A stretch of DNA of 30,723 nucleotides, from the NCBI RefSeq assembly GCF_900549175.1, contig NZ_URNN01000019.1, positions 1-30,723 on the forward strand. Direction: 5' to 3'. The notes below the pieces were generated by a model. That model was given only the letters and a program-made list of their open reading frames with translations. It searched no databases and was not told the DNA's origin. Positions 7,536 through 16,784 of this stretch are shown one piece after another; position 1 is the first letter of the stretch; each line of letters opens with the position of its first letter. Made by a program: the position numbers and the translations under genes. The stretch is from an uncultured Prevotella sp. (GTDB lineage: Bacteria; Bacteroidota; Bacteroidia; Bacteroidales; Bacteroidaceae).

Positions 7536-8888
7536 TTAATTCTGAGATTCTTCTATTGCAGCATAATTCGCGAGCATCGAGAACATCTTCCCGTCTGCAC
7601 TTGTAAGCTGCAGAGAATTTATAACAAGTTTTTGGCTGTTGGTGTTATCCACCGTATATGTACCGGCCAAAGCATTCACCAAAGCCAAACATTCCGGGAA
7701 ACTCTCAAGCACCGTAGCCGCACCGGCGTTATACGGCTCAACATACTGCAAGGTTACATTATCGCCGTCGCGGGTGATATTAAACTTGAAGTAAACCTCT
7801 CTTGCCGCACCAGTACGCGGTTTATAACGCATGGAGAATGTCACATTGTTATCTTCACCAACATTCGTTGTAGAGAGCGTGCACTCGTTGAGCGTGTTTC
7901 CTTTCTTGGAAAGTGCCGAAGAAGCTGCATCCCATACAGCCTTAAACGACTCGCTCATATTGGAAGTACGGGCAAGACGCCATTTAACAGCATCAGCAAG
8001 AGTCTCATCCGTAATGAAAGTGGCAAAATGCGGAGCCGTGATTTTGATATCCGGATTGTTCACTCCCACAAGCTCCTGTGCAGTCTCATTATATACAAAA
8101 TCTTTTTCTGACAGGTCTGAGTCAGAAGCCTTGAACGCCTCATTGAAACGGGCATAATAACGGCCGCCGTATTTCACGAAGATATAAGAGTTAGGTTTGG
8201 CAAACAGCACCTTGTCCTTACCATATATATACGTATCGGGCACTCCTGTCTTCATGTCATCCATGCGCACAAGGTCGCTGCCTATATGCAGTATCACATA
8301 GTTGCGTGCCGCTTCGGGGAACAGTTCCTTCTGCTTTGCCTGACAGTCTTGAAGATACTGCTCGGGGGTCACGTCCTCGTCAATCATCTTCAGACGGCTG
8401 TACAAGCCACGCTTCTTGCCTTTGAGCATTATGACAGAATCCGGATTTTCCGTATCCGAATAGACAAAGGCAAACTCATAGTCACCCTCATACCCGGCAC
8501 CATCATCGCCTGGGTCTGAGAACTGGTGGATAAGCTTGTTGTAGGTGCTGAACGAGAGCGATGGGCCGTTATCCGTCAAGATGTCCCAGCAAGAAATCTC
8601 GTTTGACACTACACCCGAATTAAACGGGTCGCCAGCCACGTCAACGCTTCCATTCTCAAAAAATTTCACCGCATAAAGCACGCAGCCGTCATCTGCCGAC
8701 GCGGTAGGATAGTATTCAAAAGCCCATCCATTGGCAGAATTTGTGAGCAGTTTTGAATATTTTGCCTGTGTATTGTTAAGACGCTCTGCCGCACTCTCGG
8801 CGAATATCTCGTCCATCTCGTTCTTACATGATGTGAACGTGACCAAAGCCGCAGAAGCGAACAACATCATTGATAATATCTTCTTCAT
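7536..8888 (-). CDS. DUF4302 domain lipoprotein
   Basis: A 450-aa lipoprotein. The signal peptide ends in the lipobox TFTSC with Cys21; the following KNEMDE is acidic, as in Bacteroidetes surface-export signals. The region after it (AAERLNNTQAKYSKLLTNSANGW and 'EYYPTASADDGCVLYAVKF') is typical of DUF4302, a family found next to SusC/SusD pairs and zinc metallohydrolase lipoproteins. It has two similar halves rich in beta strands and no catalytic motif that I can see. It starts 14 nt after the metallohydrolase gene, so the genes are co-transcribed. It is probably an outer-membrane accessory protein of the uptake complex. The molecular role of the family is not known. Confidence 0.85.
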   Translation of the reverse strand: MKKILSMMLFASAALVTFTSCKNEMDEIFAESAAERLNNTQAKYSKLLTNSANGWAFEYYPTASADDGCVLYAVKFFENGSVDVAGDPFNSGVVSNEISCWDILTDNGPSLSFSTYNKLIHQFSDPGDDGAGYEGDYEFAFVYSDTENPDSVIMLKGKKRGLYSRLKMIDEDVTPEQYLQDCQAKQKELFPEAARNYVILHIGSDLVRMDDMKTGVPDTYIYGKDKVLFAKPNSYIFVKYGGRYYARFNEAFKASDSDLSEKDFVYNETAQELVGVNNPDIKITAPHFATFITDETLADAVKWRLARTSNMSESFKAVWDAASSALSKKGNTLNECTLSTTNVGEDNNVTFSMRYKPRTGAAREVYFKFNITRDGDNVTLQYVEPYNAGAATVLESFPECLALVNALAGTYTVDNTNSQKLVINSLQLTSADGKMFSMLANYAAIEESQN

Positions 8889-8902
8889 ATTTCCTTTCCA
8901 GC

Positions 8903-10132
8903 TTAAAAATTATAGTTTTCGAGGTCTTCAAGCAACTGCGGCAGGACATCCTTCACACGATTTTTCACATTGCCGTTGCTGTCCAATTCAAAGTTGCCGT
9001 TCTCATCCATGTAATAACAGCGGTGGTTTATGGCATCACGCAAACGATAGATGTCGATGTTGTAGTTCTCCTTGAGATACTTCTCAAGAATACCGAACTT
9101 CGTCATTATATAGTCATATCCGCCTTCACCGAGATACTCAATCTTGCCGTCTGCATCTTTCACGGCATGGGCATAAACGCTAGAATCATCGTTGTCGCTC
9201 AGTGTCTCACGCTTGATAATCTTTCTGATAATGGTACACTTGCCGTCATTTTTGTCAGATACAGACTTGAGATAACCGATAGAGTCAATACCCTCGGGCG
9301 GAGTCATGCGACGGAGCTTCTGCCAGTAGTCATACATCACCTCTTTCTCTTCCCAAGCCCACTTTGATGTGTTCAGGCGACTCTGCCACTGCTGGTCTGT
9401 ACATGTAAGGAATACCGAGAACATCTCCACAAAGTCATCCTCGTAGTTGTTACGCGAATACTGTGAGATATATCCCTGGCCGAGAGCAACAGAGTCGGAA
9501 GTCTCCTGCCATGACAGGGCGTCGTATGTACCGGCTGTCAGACTACGGTAGTCTGTCGGCACTACATGGTTCGAGCAAAGCATGTGTCCGAACTCGTGGT
9601 GCATTGTCTTGAAGAAATACTCATTGCAGTAGTCCATGTCGTTCACATCAAGTGTGTTGCCACGGAACAGCGTAATCATAATGCCGTTGGCCGTTTCACC
9701 CAACACCTCTGTACCTGTATTGGGGTTGACGTTCTTGGAACCTATAAGGTGGATGATACGTGGAGAATATTTCTTCATCAGTGTTTCGCCCTCATCGGTT
9801 CCGTCACCTACATTATCACGATATACATCATACCAAAGATATTTTGTCAGCACGGCCAGCTCCTTGCACTTCTGATAAGATGCGGGGATAAGGTTCTTCG
9901 TAACATCAGATGATATATCCTCCATCTTATACTTGAAATCCACATTATAAGGCATGAGGAAGCACTTCTTGACAAATGAGTCAAGAGGGGCTGTATAGGC
10001 AGTCTTGTCGATGTTGCCCGATGGTATGTTAAATATAGACTCTCCGAAATCATCATCAGAACAAGCCATGAAACTTCCTGTACACACTGTTGCAAGCATT
10101 GACAGGAAAATTGTTTTTAAACTCTTTCGCAT
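8903..10132 (-). CDS. Substrate import-associated zinc metallohydrolase lipoprotein
   Basis: A 409-aa lipoprotein with Cys24 as the lipidation site (SFMAC) followed by SDDD, which matches the surface-export signal described for Bacteroides lipoproteins. The zinc site HEFGH is at residues 179-183 within MHHEFGHML. A downstream acidic stretch (YEDDFVEMFS) probably supplies the third ligand. The combination fits the family called substrate import-associated zinc metallohydrolase lipoprotein (TIGR04549 type, peptidase_Mx1-like), which is encoded with SusC/SusD. It should hydrolyse peptide bonds at the cell surface, delivering products to the SusCD transporter. It follows susD by 20 nt and precedes the DUF4302 gene by 14 nt. 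Activity and substrate are not shown by sequence. Confidence 0.87.
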   Translation of the reverse strand: MRKSLKTIFLSMLATVCTGSFMACSDDDFGESIFNIPSGNIDKTAYTAPLDSFVKKCFLMPYNVDFKYKMEDISSDVTKNLIPASYQKCKELAVLTKYLWYDVYRDNVGDGTDEGETLMKKYSPRIIHLIGSKNVNPNTGTEVLGETANGIMITLFRGNTLDVNDMDYCNEYFFKTMHHEFGHMLCSNHVVPTDYRSLTAGTYDALSWQETSDSVALGQGYISQYSRNNYEDDFVEMFSVFLTCTDQQWQSRLNTSKWAWEEKEVMYDYWQKLRRMTPPEGIDSIGYLKSVSDKNDGKCTIIRKIIKRETLSDNDDSSVYAHAVKDADGKIEYLGEGGYDYIMTKFGILEKYLKENYNIDIYRLRDAINHRCYYMDENGNFELDSNGNVKNRVKDVLPQLLEDLENYNF

Positions 10133-10152
10133 ATTAATTTCCCTTTCAATAA

Positions 10153-11976
10153 TTATTTAGTCACTTTTTCCACACTACCGCTACCCGACACGAGTTCATT
10201 GTTTCCTGAAGGAGCAATAGGTGTCACCTCCGAGTAAGACGAACCGATACCGGCAGCAAGACATTCCTGAGGCACCTCTATGGCGCGGCGCGAATCAAGA
10301 GATTCAAGCGTAATCGTTATCTTGTCGCCCGTTCCGTCAGAAACGTCATGGCTGTATACAAAGCCCCATCGTTTCAGGTCGAAGAAGCGAAAACCTTCCT
10401 GAACTGTTTCATAACGGCGCATTTCGTTAAGACAGTTCATTATCGGCAACTGCTCATCCGTGAGCTGGGGATATGTGGGAGACATTGTGCTGAACCATCC
10501 GTTCCATGTGTCAAGCGACTTGCAGTTCGGATTGCTTGTACGCGAGAACCATCTGTTGATGAGTTCCGGAGTGAGTTCATCCATACCGCCGTTCTGCACG
10601 TATACCTTGGCATTTTCTTCATCCATGCGGCGGCGAGTGTCATCATAAGCGATAAGATCCTTTATTGCCAAATCATTCTCGTTGAGCATCATATGGGCCT
10701 CTGCACGCTCCAGAAGCAGCTGGTTGCCTGTAAATTCGCGGCGGATGTTGTGAGGATAGCCAATACCGGCAATCTTGTCGGAATATTCAAACTCCTCACC
10801 TATTTTCTGACCGAAGAAACCATAGTCACTCTTGCTACGATAATAAAGCGCACCACTGATGATGGCATGCGGGTGGGCAGTCCAGTGCCAGTTAACGCCT
10901 GTACGGTAATATATCTCACGCAGAGGTATCGACGAGAGGCCGTAACGGTAGCCGGCGGCATGACGTGAAAGCAGTGAATATGTCGTGAGCAGCATGATGT
11001 TGTTTGCTGCTGTCGGCGACTGCCAGCGTGTGGTATAGTCAGATCCCATGGTAGCCCCCTTGAACACTGTATTGTCCATCAGCTTGTCAGCCAGCATGGC
11101 ATAGTCTTCACCGAGAACGGCATTGGCATATTTCACCACACTCTCGTAGTCGCGGGTGTAAAGACAGAAACGTGCGGCAAACGCATTTGCGGCCTTGGTT
11201 GTGAACCGCCACGCCGGCTTCTCGCAGTTTATGTCGCTGATGTCCTTCATACCTTCAAGCAGGTCGGCCTTTATCTCACTGTAAACGGAAGCTACGGTAC
11301 CGCGGTCGTATTCCACCATCACCTTGTTCTCTGGAATTTTCACATAAGGTATTCCGATATCGTTCTTCGACAGTTCCCAATCACGGAAAGCCTTGGAAAA
11401 CACATTGACAAGAATGAAGTGGTTGTAGGCACGCAACACAAGCGCCTCGGCACGTACTGCCCTCAGTCTTGTCGACAGCGCACTTTCCAGCTGCTTCCGG
11501 TATTCGTCATAAGCTGTTTTATCACCGTCGAAATCAGCCTCACGCTTGTTCACGTCTATACCGTATTTATCACCGAGTGCCTTTAAAATCATATTGCACT
11601 GTGCCACAGAGCCGTAGTTTCCACTCCAGATAGCACTCGGAGAATCCTGCGCAGTAGACGACTTCACCGGCTCGAACGCGAAGATTTCGTCATCCATCGC
11701 ATTGTACGGCGTGAGGTTGAAATGTATAAGCGTCTGCTTGTCGCTTTCCTTTGCAGGAAGATGCGGTGCGTTCAAGTCTACATAGTTGTCGCTTGAAAGT
11801 TCGCATATCCACGCATAGTTCGATGTGGGATAAGCTCCTCTGATAAAAGCAAGGAACTGATCTTCCGACATGTTTGACACATCAATACGTTCATCAGGAC
11901 TTTTGTCAAGAAAATCAGAACATCCGGCAGTAATTACCAGAAGTGCAGAAATTGCCAAATATCTTAATATTTTCAT
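10153..11976 (-). CDS. SusD/RagB family outer membrane lipoprotein
   Basis: A 607-aa lipoprotein with lipobox ITAGC (Cys19) followed by SDFLDKSPDE, the usual SusD beginning. TPR-like helical segments (around AEALVLRAYNHFILVNVF) and the C-terminal RRYETVQEGFRFFDLKRWG are family hallmarks. SusD proteins sit as a lid on the SusC barrel and bind the nutrient. It lies 38 nt downstream of the susC-like gene and 20 nt upstream of the zinc metallohydrolase gene, in one operon. The neighbours suggest that its ligand is a peptide or protein fragment rather than a glycan. The protein looks complete. Confidence 0.95.
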   Translation of the reverse strand: MKILRYLAISALLVITAGCSDFLDKSPDERIDVSNMSEDQFLAFIRGAYPTSNYAWICELSSDNYVDLNAPHLPAKESDKQTLIHFNLTPYNAMDDEIFAFEPVKSSTAQDSPSAIWSGNYGSVAQCNMILKALGDKYGIDVNKREADFDGDKTAYDEYRKQLESALSTRLRAVRAEALVLRAYNHFILVNVFSKAFRDWELSKNDIGIPYVKIPENKVMVEYDRGTVASVYSEIKADLLEGMKDISDINCEKPAWRFTTKAANAFAARFCLYTRDYESVVKYANAVLGEDYAMLADKLMDNTVFKGATMGSDYTTRWQSPTAANNIMLLTTYSLLSRHAAGYRYGLSSIPLREIYYRTGVNWHWTAHPHAIISGALYYRSKSDYGFFGQKIGEEFEYSDKIAGIGYPHNIRREFTGNQLLLERAEAHMMLNENDLAIKDLIAYDDTRRRMDEENAKVYVQNGGMDELTPELINRWFSRTSNPNCKSLDTWNGWFSTMSPTYPQLTDEQLPIMNCLNEMRRYETVQEGFRFFDLKRWGFVYSHDVSDGTGDKITITLESLDSRRAIEVPQECLAAGIGSSYSEVTPIAPSGNNELVSGSGSVEKVTK

Positions 11977-12014
11977 TTCGTCTTGTTTTAATTGTTAAAA
12001 TACGAGCTAAGAAC

Positions 12015-15000
12015 TTAAATACCCAAACGAAGGGTGAATGTGAACTGCTTCGACAAAGGAGTAGCCACACCTCCGGCATTGATGAACTCCGGATCCTGAC
12101 CGTTGAGTTTCTTGTCCGAATATATCAGCCAAAGGTTGGTTGCACCAATCTTTGCAGAGGCTGAGTTAAGACCGAACACTTTAAGCCAAGGTTTCGGGAA
12201 ATCATAAGTCAGAGAGACGTCTTTCAAACGTATAAAACCGCCGTCAGCAACACGTGCCGAAGAATAGTTGTATGCGTTATAGGCACGACTGAGATTGTTT
12301 ATTGTGCTGTACTGGCGGTAAGACGCTATGGTAGGCACATCGGTGAAACGCTCGTCACCGGACTCAACCCAACGGTTCATGAAGTCCTTGGGCATTGCCG
12401 TCTGGTCCGAATAGCCCACGGCAAACACCGGGTCGAGACGAACCTTGTTGCCGAACGAGTAAGTTACGAACACATTCAAACGCCAGTTTTTCCAATGCAG
12501 CATATTATTAAGACCGCCGGTGATTGTCGGCTCCGTGGGGCCTTCATAGATAAGGTGGTCGAGTTTGTCGTATTCCTGGAAATTAATATCCGTAGTGGTC
12601 ACCTCACCCTTTTCGTTGATGACCTGCGGAATTCCCTGATCGTTAAGTCCGACAAACGGAATGGAGAACATTGCCGACTGCGGATAACCCTCACGGAAAT
12701 GGGTTGATGACGTTCCCTGACAGAGCTGGAGCATTGTAGAGCGCGATTTCAGCTCTGTAATCTCGTTTGTCGCCCAAGAGAACGTAAGGTCGGTTGTCCA
12801 CTTCAACGGACTGCGCGGAGAGAGGTTGTCCGATGATATCGTAGCCTCGACACCATGAGATTTCATAGAAGCCACATTGGCATATTTTGAGATAACGCCA
12901 CCGCAACCCTGTGTCTGGATCACTCCGATAAGGTCGTAGTTGTTGCGGAAATAGACATCAACCGAGAGATTAAGCCTGTTCTGCAAGAAACCAGCATCAA
13001 GACCGATATTGAACTCGTGCTTTTTCTCGTATGTCAGTTCGCTGTTCTCAATGTCGCTCAGTGTCAATACGTTTTCTATCTGGTCTGCCTGCGGACGCCA
13101 TATCTGGTTCGAATATATCACCGGCAATGCATTTGTCACCCATGACGGGCCACGGTCGGCTGTAAGTGAGTAAGAAGCACGCAGCGTGAGATGCGATATC
13201 GCATAATTGGTGTTCTCCATGAACCGCTTGAAGAAATCTTCTTCATGGGCGTTCCATGCTGTAGCCACGTTCCATGTAGGCAACCAGCGCGACCTTGTCG
13301 ACTTACCCAACTTGTTGGTTCCCTCATAACGTCCGGTAAGGTTAAGGGTGTAACGTCCCTTATATCCATATGTTGCAGACATATAGTAAGCGATGCCACG
13401 TGTCCATCCTTTCGAGAACGAAGCGAGTTCTGTACCCTCTTCCTTTGCCTGTTTGAAGAATTCGGGGGTTATTGTGATAAGACGTGCATTGTCGTAGTCT
13501 ACACCGTAATCGGAATGGAACATTTGCTCCTTGTCAGCACTGTTCACATCCATACCGCCGAAAAGGTTCAGGATGTGTGTATCCTTCCAAACCTTGTTCC
13601 ACAAAGCCGAAAAACGGAAGTCCACCTGCTCAACGCTGTAGTCGTTACGTGTATATATACCGCCGGTGGGCATTACGGATATTGGGTCTGTATTGTCCTT
13701 GTCCTTGTCTGTATACAGGTAGGGGTTGCTGTACATTATGTTAGGGTTGCCCACACCTGCACGGTAAGCCTCAGCCATATTTGATCTGTTGAGGATGAAA
13801 TGCTCGTTAAGCGACCGCTGTGTACGGTATGAACCCAATACCTTCAATTCCAACCCCTGTATCGGCTTGTAAGTGATTTCACCCTGAAAACGCATATCCT
13901 GCACATTCAAGTTGATGTAGTTGTTTCCAAGCTCATCGAATATGTTGAAAGGAGCATAGTTTCGCGAATAAACATCGTTGGGGTCGAGCGTACGCGATGT
14001 ATTCAGAGCGTAAGAGAACGGGTTGATATCGAAAGAACGGTTTACGGCTCCCGAAACGACATCCGTCTCGCGCGCCAGTGTACCGGGCGCCTCTTGCTTG
14101 CGGTAACTGCCATTGGTAAGTATCGACACCGTCAATTTTTTTGAGAGGTTGAACTGTGCGTTCATGTTTGCCGTGAAACGTCTCACCTTACTGTCAAGAG
14201 TCCATCCCGGATCGTCGAGTAATGATATCGAACCGTAGAGCGATGCCTTCTCGTTACCGGTAGAAATGCTCACAGAGTGATTCTGCACGATGTTGTCCTT
14301 GAAAAGCAGGTCAAACCAATCGGTATTACGGAATTCGGCCTGGCGCAAATAGGCGTTCATGGCAGCTTCGGTGTTTGGCAATCCGAATTCTCCGCTGGTT
14401 TCGTCGTAAGAAGCGATCAGATTATACATACGGCCGTAAATACCGGAAGAAGAGGCATTGGCAAGATTGGCAAAGTTAAGCCATCCCTTTGCTTCCATCT
14501 CACGGTATATACCCATCTGCTCTTGAGAGTTGCAGATGTTATACTGCGAGTAAGAAGGTTTCAGACGATAGGTAAATTCACCGGTATAGTTGATTGTCGA
14601 GCGTCCCACTTTACCGCGTTTGGTTGTGATAACTACCACACCGGCCATGGCACGCGCACCATATATAGATGTGGCAGAACCGTCTTTCAGCACCTGAAAG
14701 CTCTCTATATCATCAGCACTAAGACCGGAAATGGCATTTGAAATAAGTGTCACGGCATCTCCTGAAGACAGGTCATCGGCACTCACGTCTACAGCTTCTT
14801 CCTGTATCACGCCATCAATAACCCAAAGTGGTTTGGAACTACCATATATAGATGTTGCACCGCGCACACGTATTTTTGGAGCCGTACCGAATGTGCCAGA
14901 CACGTTCTGCACCGAAACACCCGCCACACGCCCTTCCAATGCACGGCTTACATCGGCCACACCGTCGAGTTTGGCCTTGTCGGCATCAATTTTTGCAGTT

Positions 15001-15353
15001 GCTCCGGTAAAAAGCCGCTTGTCCATCTTCTGCATACCCGTCACCACGACGTCACTCAGAGTGTTGGCATCCGACTGCATGGTAATCTTCATGTTGGGCT
15101 TTGGCGTCACAGTCTGTGTCACCATACCGATGTAGCTTACCTGAATCTTCTTGCCCTTGGGCACGTTCAAGGTGAACTGGCCGTCGATGTTGGTCGTTGT
15201 TCCGGTCTTCGTACCCTGAACGATTACAGAGGCACCGATGACCGGCTGACCGTCATCCTGAGACAGCACTGTTCCCGTCACCTTTGTTTGGGCTAATGCC
15301 ATTCCTATCGACAGGAACAGGCACGCCAAAACCATGGTTAGTCTTTTCTCCAT
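12015..15353 (-). CDS. SusC/RagA family TonB-linked outer membrane transporter
   Basis: A 1112-aa TonB-dependent receptor. Signal peptide to about residue 21 (ending MALAQ). A carboxypeptidase-regulatory-like domain (VTGTVLSQDDGQPVIGASV to about residue 95) is followed by a TonB-box-like VVVTGMQ and a plug domain with the signature LKDGSATSIYGARAMAGVV. The remainder forms the barrel and ends in FTFTLRLGI with an outer-membrane-type terminus. There is no N-terminal STN domain, so it is not of the sigma/anti-sigma signalling kind, and no such regulator lies nearby. It is first in the minus-strand operon. It should import the products of surface hydrolysis, energised by TonB/ExbBD. Confidence 0.96.
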   Translation of the reverse strand: MEKRLTMVLACLFLSIGMALAQTKVTGTVLSQDDGQPVIGASVIVQGTKTGTTTNIDGQFTLNVPKGKKIQVSYIGMVTQTVTPKPNMKITMQSDANTLSDVVVTGMQKMDKRLFTGATAKIDADKAKLDGVADVSRALEGRVAGVSVQNVSGTFGTAPKIRVRGATSIYGSSKPLWVIDGVIQEEAVDVSADDLSSGDAVTLISNAISGLSADDIESFQVLKDGSATSIYGARAMAGVVVITTKRGKVGRSTINYTGEFTYRLKPSYSQYNICNSQEQMGIYREMEAKGWLNFANLANASSSGIYGRMYNLIASYDETSGEFGLPNTEAAMNAYLRQAEFRNTDWFDLLFKDNIVQNHSVSISTGNEKASLYGSISLLDDPGWTLDSKVRRFTANMNAQFNLSKKLTVSILTNGSYRKQEAPGTLARETDVVSGAVNRSFDINPFSYALNTSRTLDPNDVYSRNYAPFNIFDELGNNYINLNVQDMRFQGEITYKPIQGLELKVLGSYRTQRSLNEHFILNRSNMAEAYRAGVGNPNIMYSNPYLYTDKDKDNTDPISVMPTGGIYTRNDYSVEQVDFRFSALWNKVWKDTHILNLFGGMDVNSADKEQMFHSDYGVDYDNARLITITPEFFKQAKEEGTELASFSKGWTRGIAYYMSATYGYKGRYTLNLTGRYEGTNKLGKSTRSRWLPTWNVATAWNAHEEDFFKRFMENTNYAISHLTLRASYSLTADRGPSWVTNALPVIYSNQIWRPQADQIENVLTLSDIENSELTYEKKHEFNIGLDAGFLQNRLNLSVDVYFRNNYDLIGVIQTQGCGGVISKYANVASMKSHGVEATISSDNLSPRSPLKWTTDLTFSWATNEITELKSRSTMLQLCQGTSSTHFREGYPQSAMFSIPFVGLNDQGIPQVINEKGEVTTTDINFQEYDKLDHLIYEGPTEPTITGGLNNMLHWKNWRLNVFVTYSFGNKVRLDPVFAVGYSDQTAMPKDFMNRWVESGDERFTDVPTIASYRQYSTINNLSRAYNAYNYSSARVADGGFIRLKDVSLTYDFPKPWLKVFGLNSASAKIGATNLWLIYSDKKLNGQDPEFINAGGVATPLSKQFTFTLRLGI

Positions 15354-15403
15354 AAATACTCTCTCTTTTTACTAAAATAATATAAGATGTTTGTTTCAAA
15401 TTG

Positions 15404-15411
15404 CAAATTTA
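15404..15411 (-). promoter_or_regulatory. -7 element of the SusC operon
   Basis: TAAATTTG on the minus strand matches TAnnTTTG and lies about 50 nt before the susC-like start. No good TTTG is present at -33, so the promoter may be weak or activated. The rest of 15354-15610 is AT-rich, apart from a direct repeat CAAGACATG at 15580-15588 and 15592-15600. Confidence 0.45.
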
Positions 15412-15610
15412 CACATTTTTTGTAAATAAGAGCATAGATATATGAAAAATTGTATAAAACCAGCAATTATTTAACAACATTCAGCAATTAAAACCGCTTT
15501 TATGATTTTTAAATGAATGGAAATACACTTATTTCGCTTACAAAATGACAGAATCATGCGGTAAGCCACACACATTGGCCAAGACATGGGGCAAGACATG
15601 AAGGGCCGTG

Positions 15611-16675
15611 TCATTCAGCACGTTTCACCGCGTCGTACAGCAGGCCGGCCGCCTCGCGGGCACAGATGGTGTCGTTGTAGCGTGTCTCGGCTATCTCGCG
15701 TGCTCTGCGCCCCATACGTTCCGCCTCTTCAGGATGCTCCACTATATATGTGATGGCACGGCACCATCCGTCGACATCGTAATATGGCACGGATATGCCG
15801 CAGCCTTCCTTGTCTACATCGATGGGGAACTGCGGGTTGCGACTGCATATTACCGGCATGCCGAGACCGAGCGCCTCGACAATGGTGGTGAGACCGACGG
15901 TATATTTGGTCTCCTTGCAGCAAATCACCACACATTCCGCCCAGTTGACCTTCAGACTGAGTTCGTAAGGTATCATTCCTGAAACGAAGTTCACCCGCAC
16001 GTTGTCCGCCACCTCCAGTTTGTCGAACAGCCGGCGGTAGCTGATGTCGTTGCGTTCGGGGAGATATATGTCCAACGGCGCACCGGTGCCGTTGAACGCC
16101 TTTACCATCGTAGGCATGTCGCGACGTTTCTTGCCGGTGGATATGAAGCCGTGGCGCCGGCCTGCGGGATGCTCCCGCTGCAGGCGGTCGAAGAAGTCGA
16201 GGTCGGGTCCCCAATGTCCGAGGAACATGCGGTCGGGTCGCGCATAGGGGCTGGCAAGGGAGTCGTTGATGAGTTTCTCAGAGAAAAAGAACATGCGGTC
16301 GATGCCGCGATAGAACAGCCGGCCGGCCCAACGGCGCAACATTCCGTGTGGCACCGTCATGGGCTGATGGTGCCATATCACTATGGGGCGGCGGAAGAGT
16401 CCCAAAGCCCGCAGGAGGATGATTATCTCTATGCCACGGTAATGGGTGGCGTAGACAGCGTCAAAGTGTTCGCGGCAGGTAAGTATCTCCCACGTGTTGT
16501 ACATTATCAGGCGCCAGCGCGACATGAGCAGCGGGCGGTAGCGGTGAAAGACAACACTGATGCCGTGGCTGCCAAGCCCCATGGCACCGTAAAGGTAATG
16601 GCCGGGGAAACGGCCGTCTTTCCATTCGCGCACGATGCGTTGAATGTCTTGTGTATGATAAAAATATACCTTCAT
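15611..16675 (-). CDS. Glycosyltransferase, GT4-like (GT-B fold)
   Basis: A 354-aa cytosolic enzyme. The C-terminal half carries the GT-B donor-site pattern KYTVGLTTIVEALGLGMPVI and then HPEEAERMGRRAREIAE, typical of GT4-like enzymes that use nucleotide sugars. The N-terminal half has an acceptor domain with 'IWHHQPMTVPHGML'. The start at MKVYFYHTQ (16675) is chosen because the longer frame (to 16714) would run through a clear -7 element at 16692-16699. It is transcribed away from the flippase gene across a short divergent promoter region. It probably adds a sugar during surface glycan assembly. Donor and linkage cannot be told from sequence. Confidence 0.82.
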   Translation of the reverse strand: MKVYFYHTQDIQRIVREWKDGRFPGHYLYGAMGLGSHGISVVFHRYRPLLMSRWRLIMYNTWEILTCREHFDAVYATHYRGIEIIILLRALGLFRRPIVIWHHQPMTVPHGMLRRWAGRLFYRGIDRMFFFSEKLINDSLASPYARPDRMFLGHWGPDLDFFDRLQREHPAGRRHGFISTGKKRRDMPTMVKAFNGTGAPLDIYLPERNDISYRRLFDKLEVADNVRVNFVSGMIPYELSLKVNWAECVVICCKETKYTVGLTTIVEALGLGMPVICSRNPQFPIDVDKEGCGISVPYYDVDGWCRAITYIVEHPEEAERMGRRAREIAETRYNDTICAREAAGLLYDAVKRAE

Positions 16676-16691
16676 ATGTTCAGAGATTGTG

Positions 16692-16699
16692 CAAAGATA
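16692..16699 (-). promoter_or_regulatory. -7 element of the GT4-like gene
   Basis: TATCTTTG on the minus strand, 16 nt before the chosen start. A TTTG-like box (CAAA, 16714-16717 on +) is too close for the usual spacing. Confidence 0.5.
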
Positions 16700-16730
16700 C
16701 GACGATTTGTCCACAAATGCGGCGTTTTTC

Positions 16731-16761
16731 TTTGATTATCTGCCGATTATAAGTAAATTTG
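16731..16761 (+). promoter_or_regulatory. Promoter of the flippase operon
   Basis: TTTG at 16731-16734 and TAAATTTG at 16754-16761 with a 19-nt spacer. The ATG of the flippase gene lies 24 nt after the -7 box. It is divergent from the GT4-like gene. Confidence 0.7.
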
Positions 16762-16784
16762 CGGCACAATCGGAATAAAGCACA

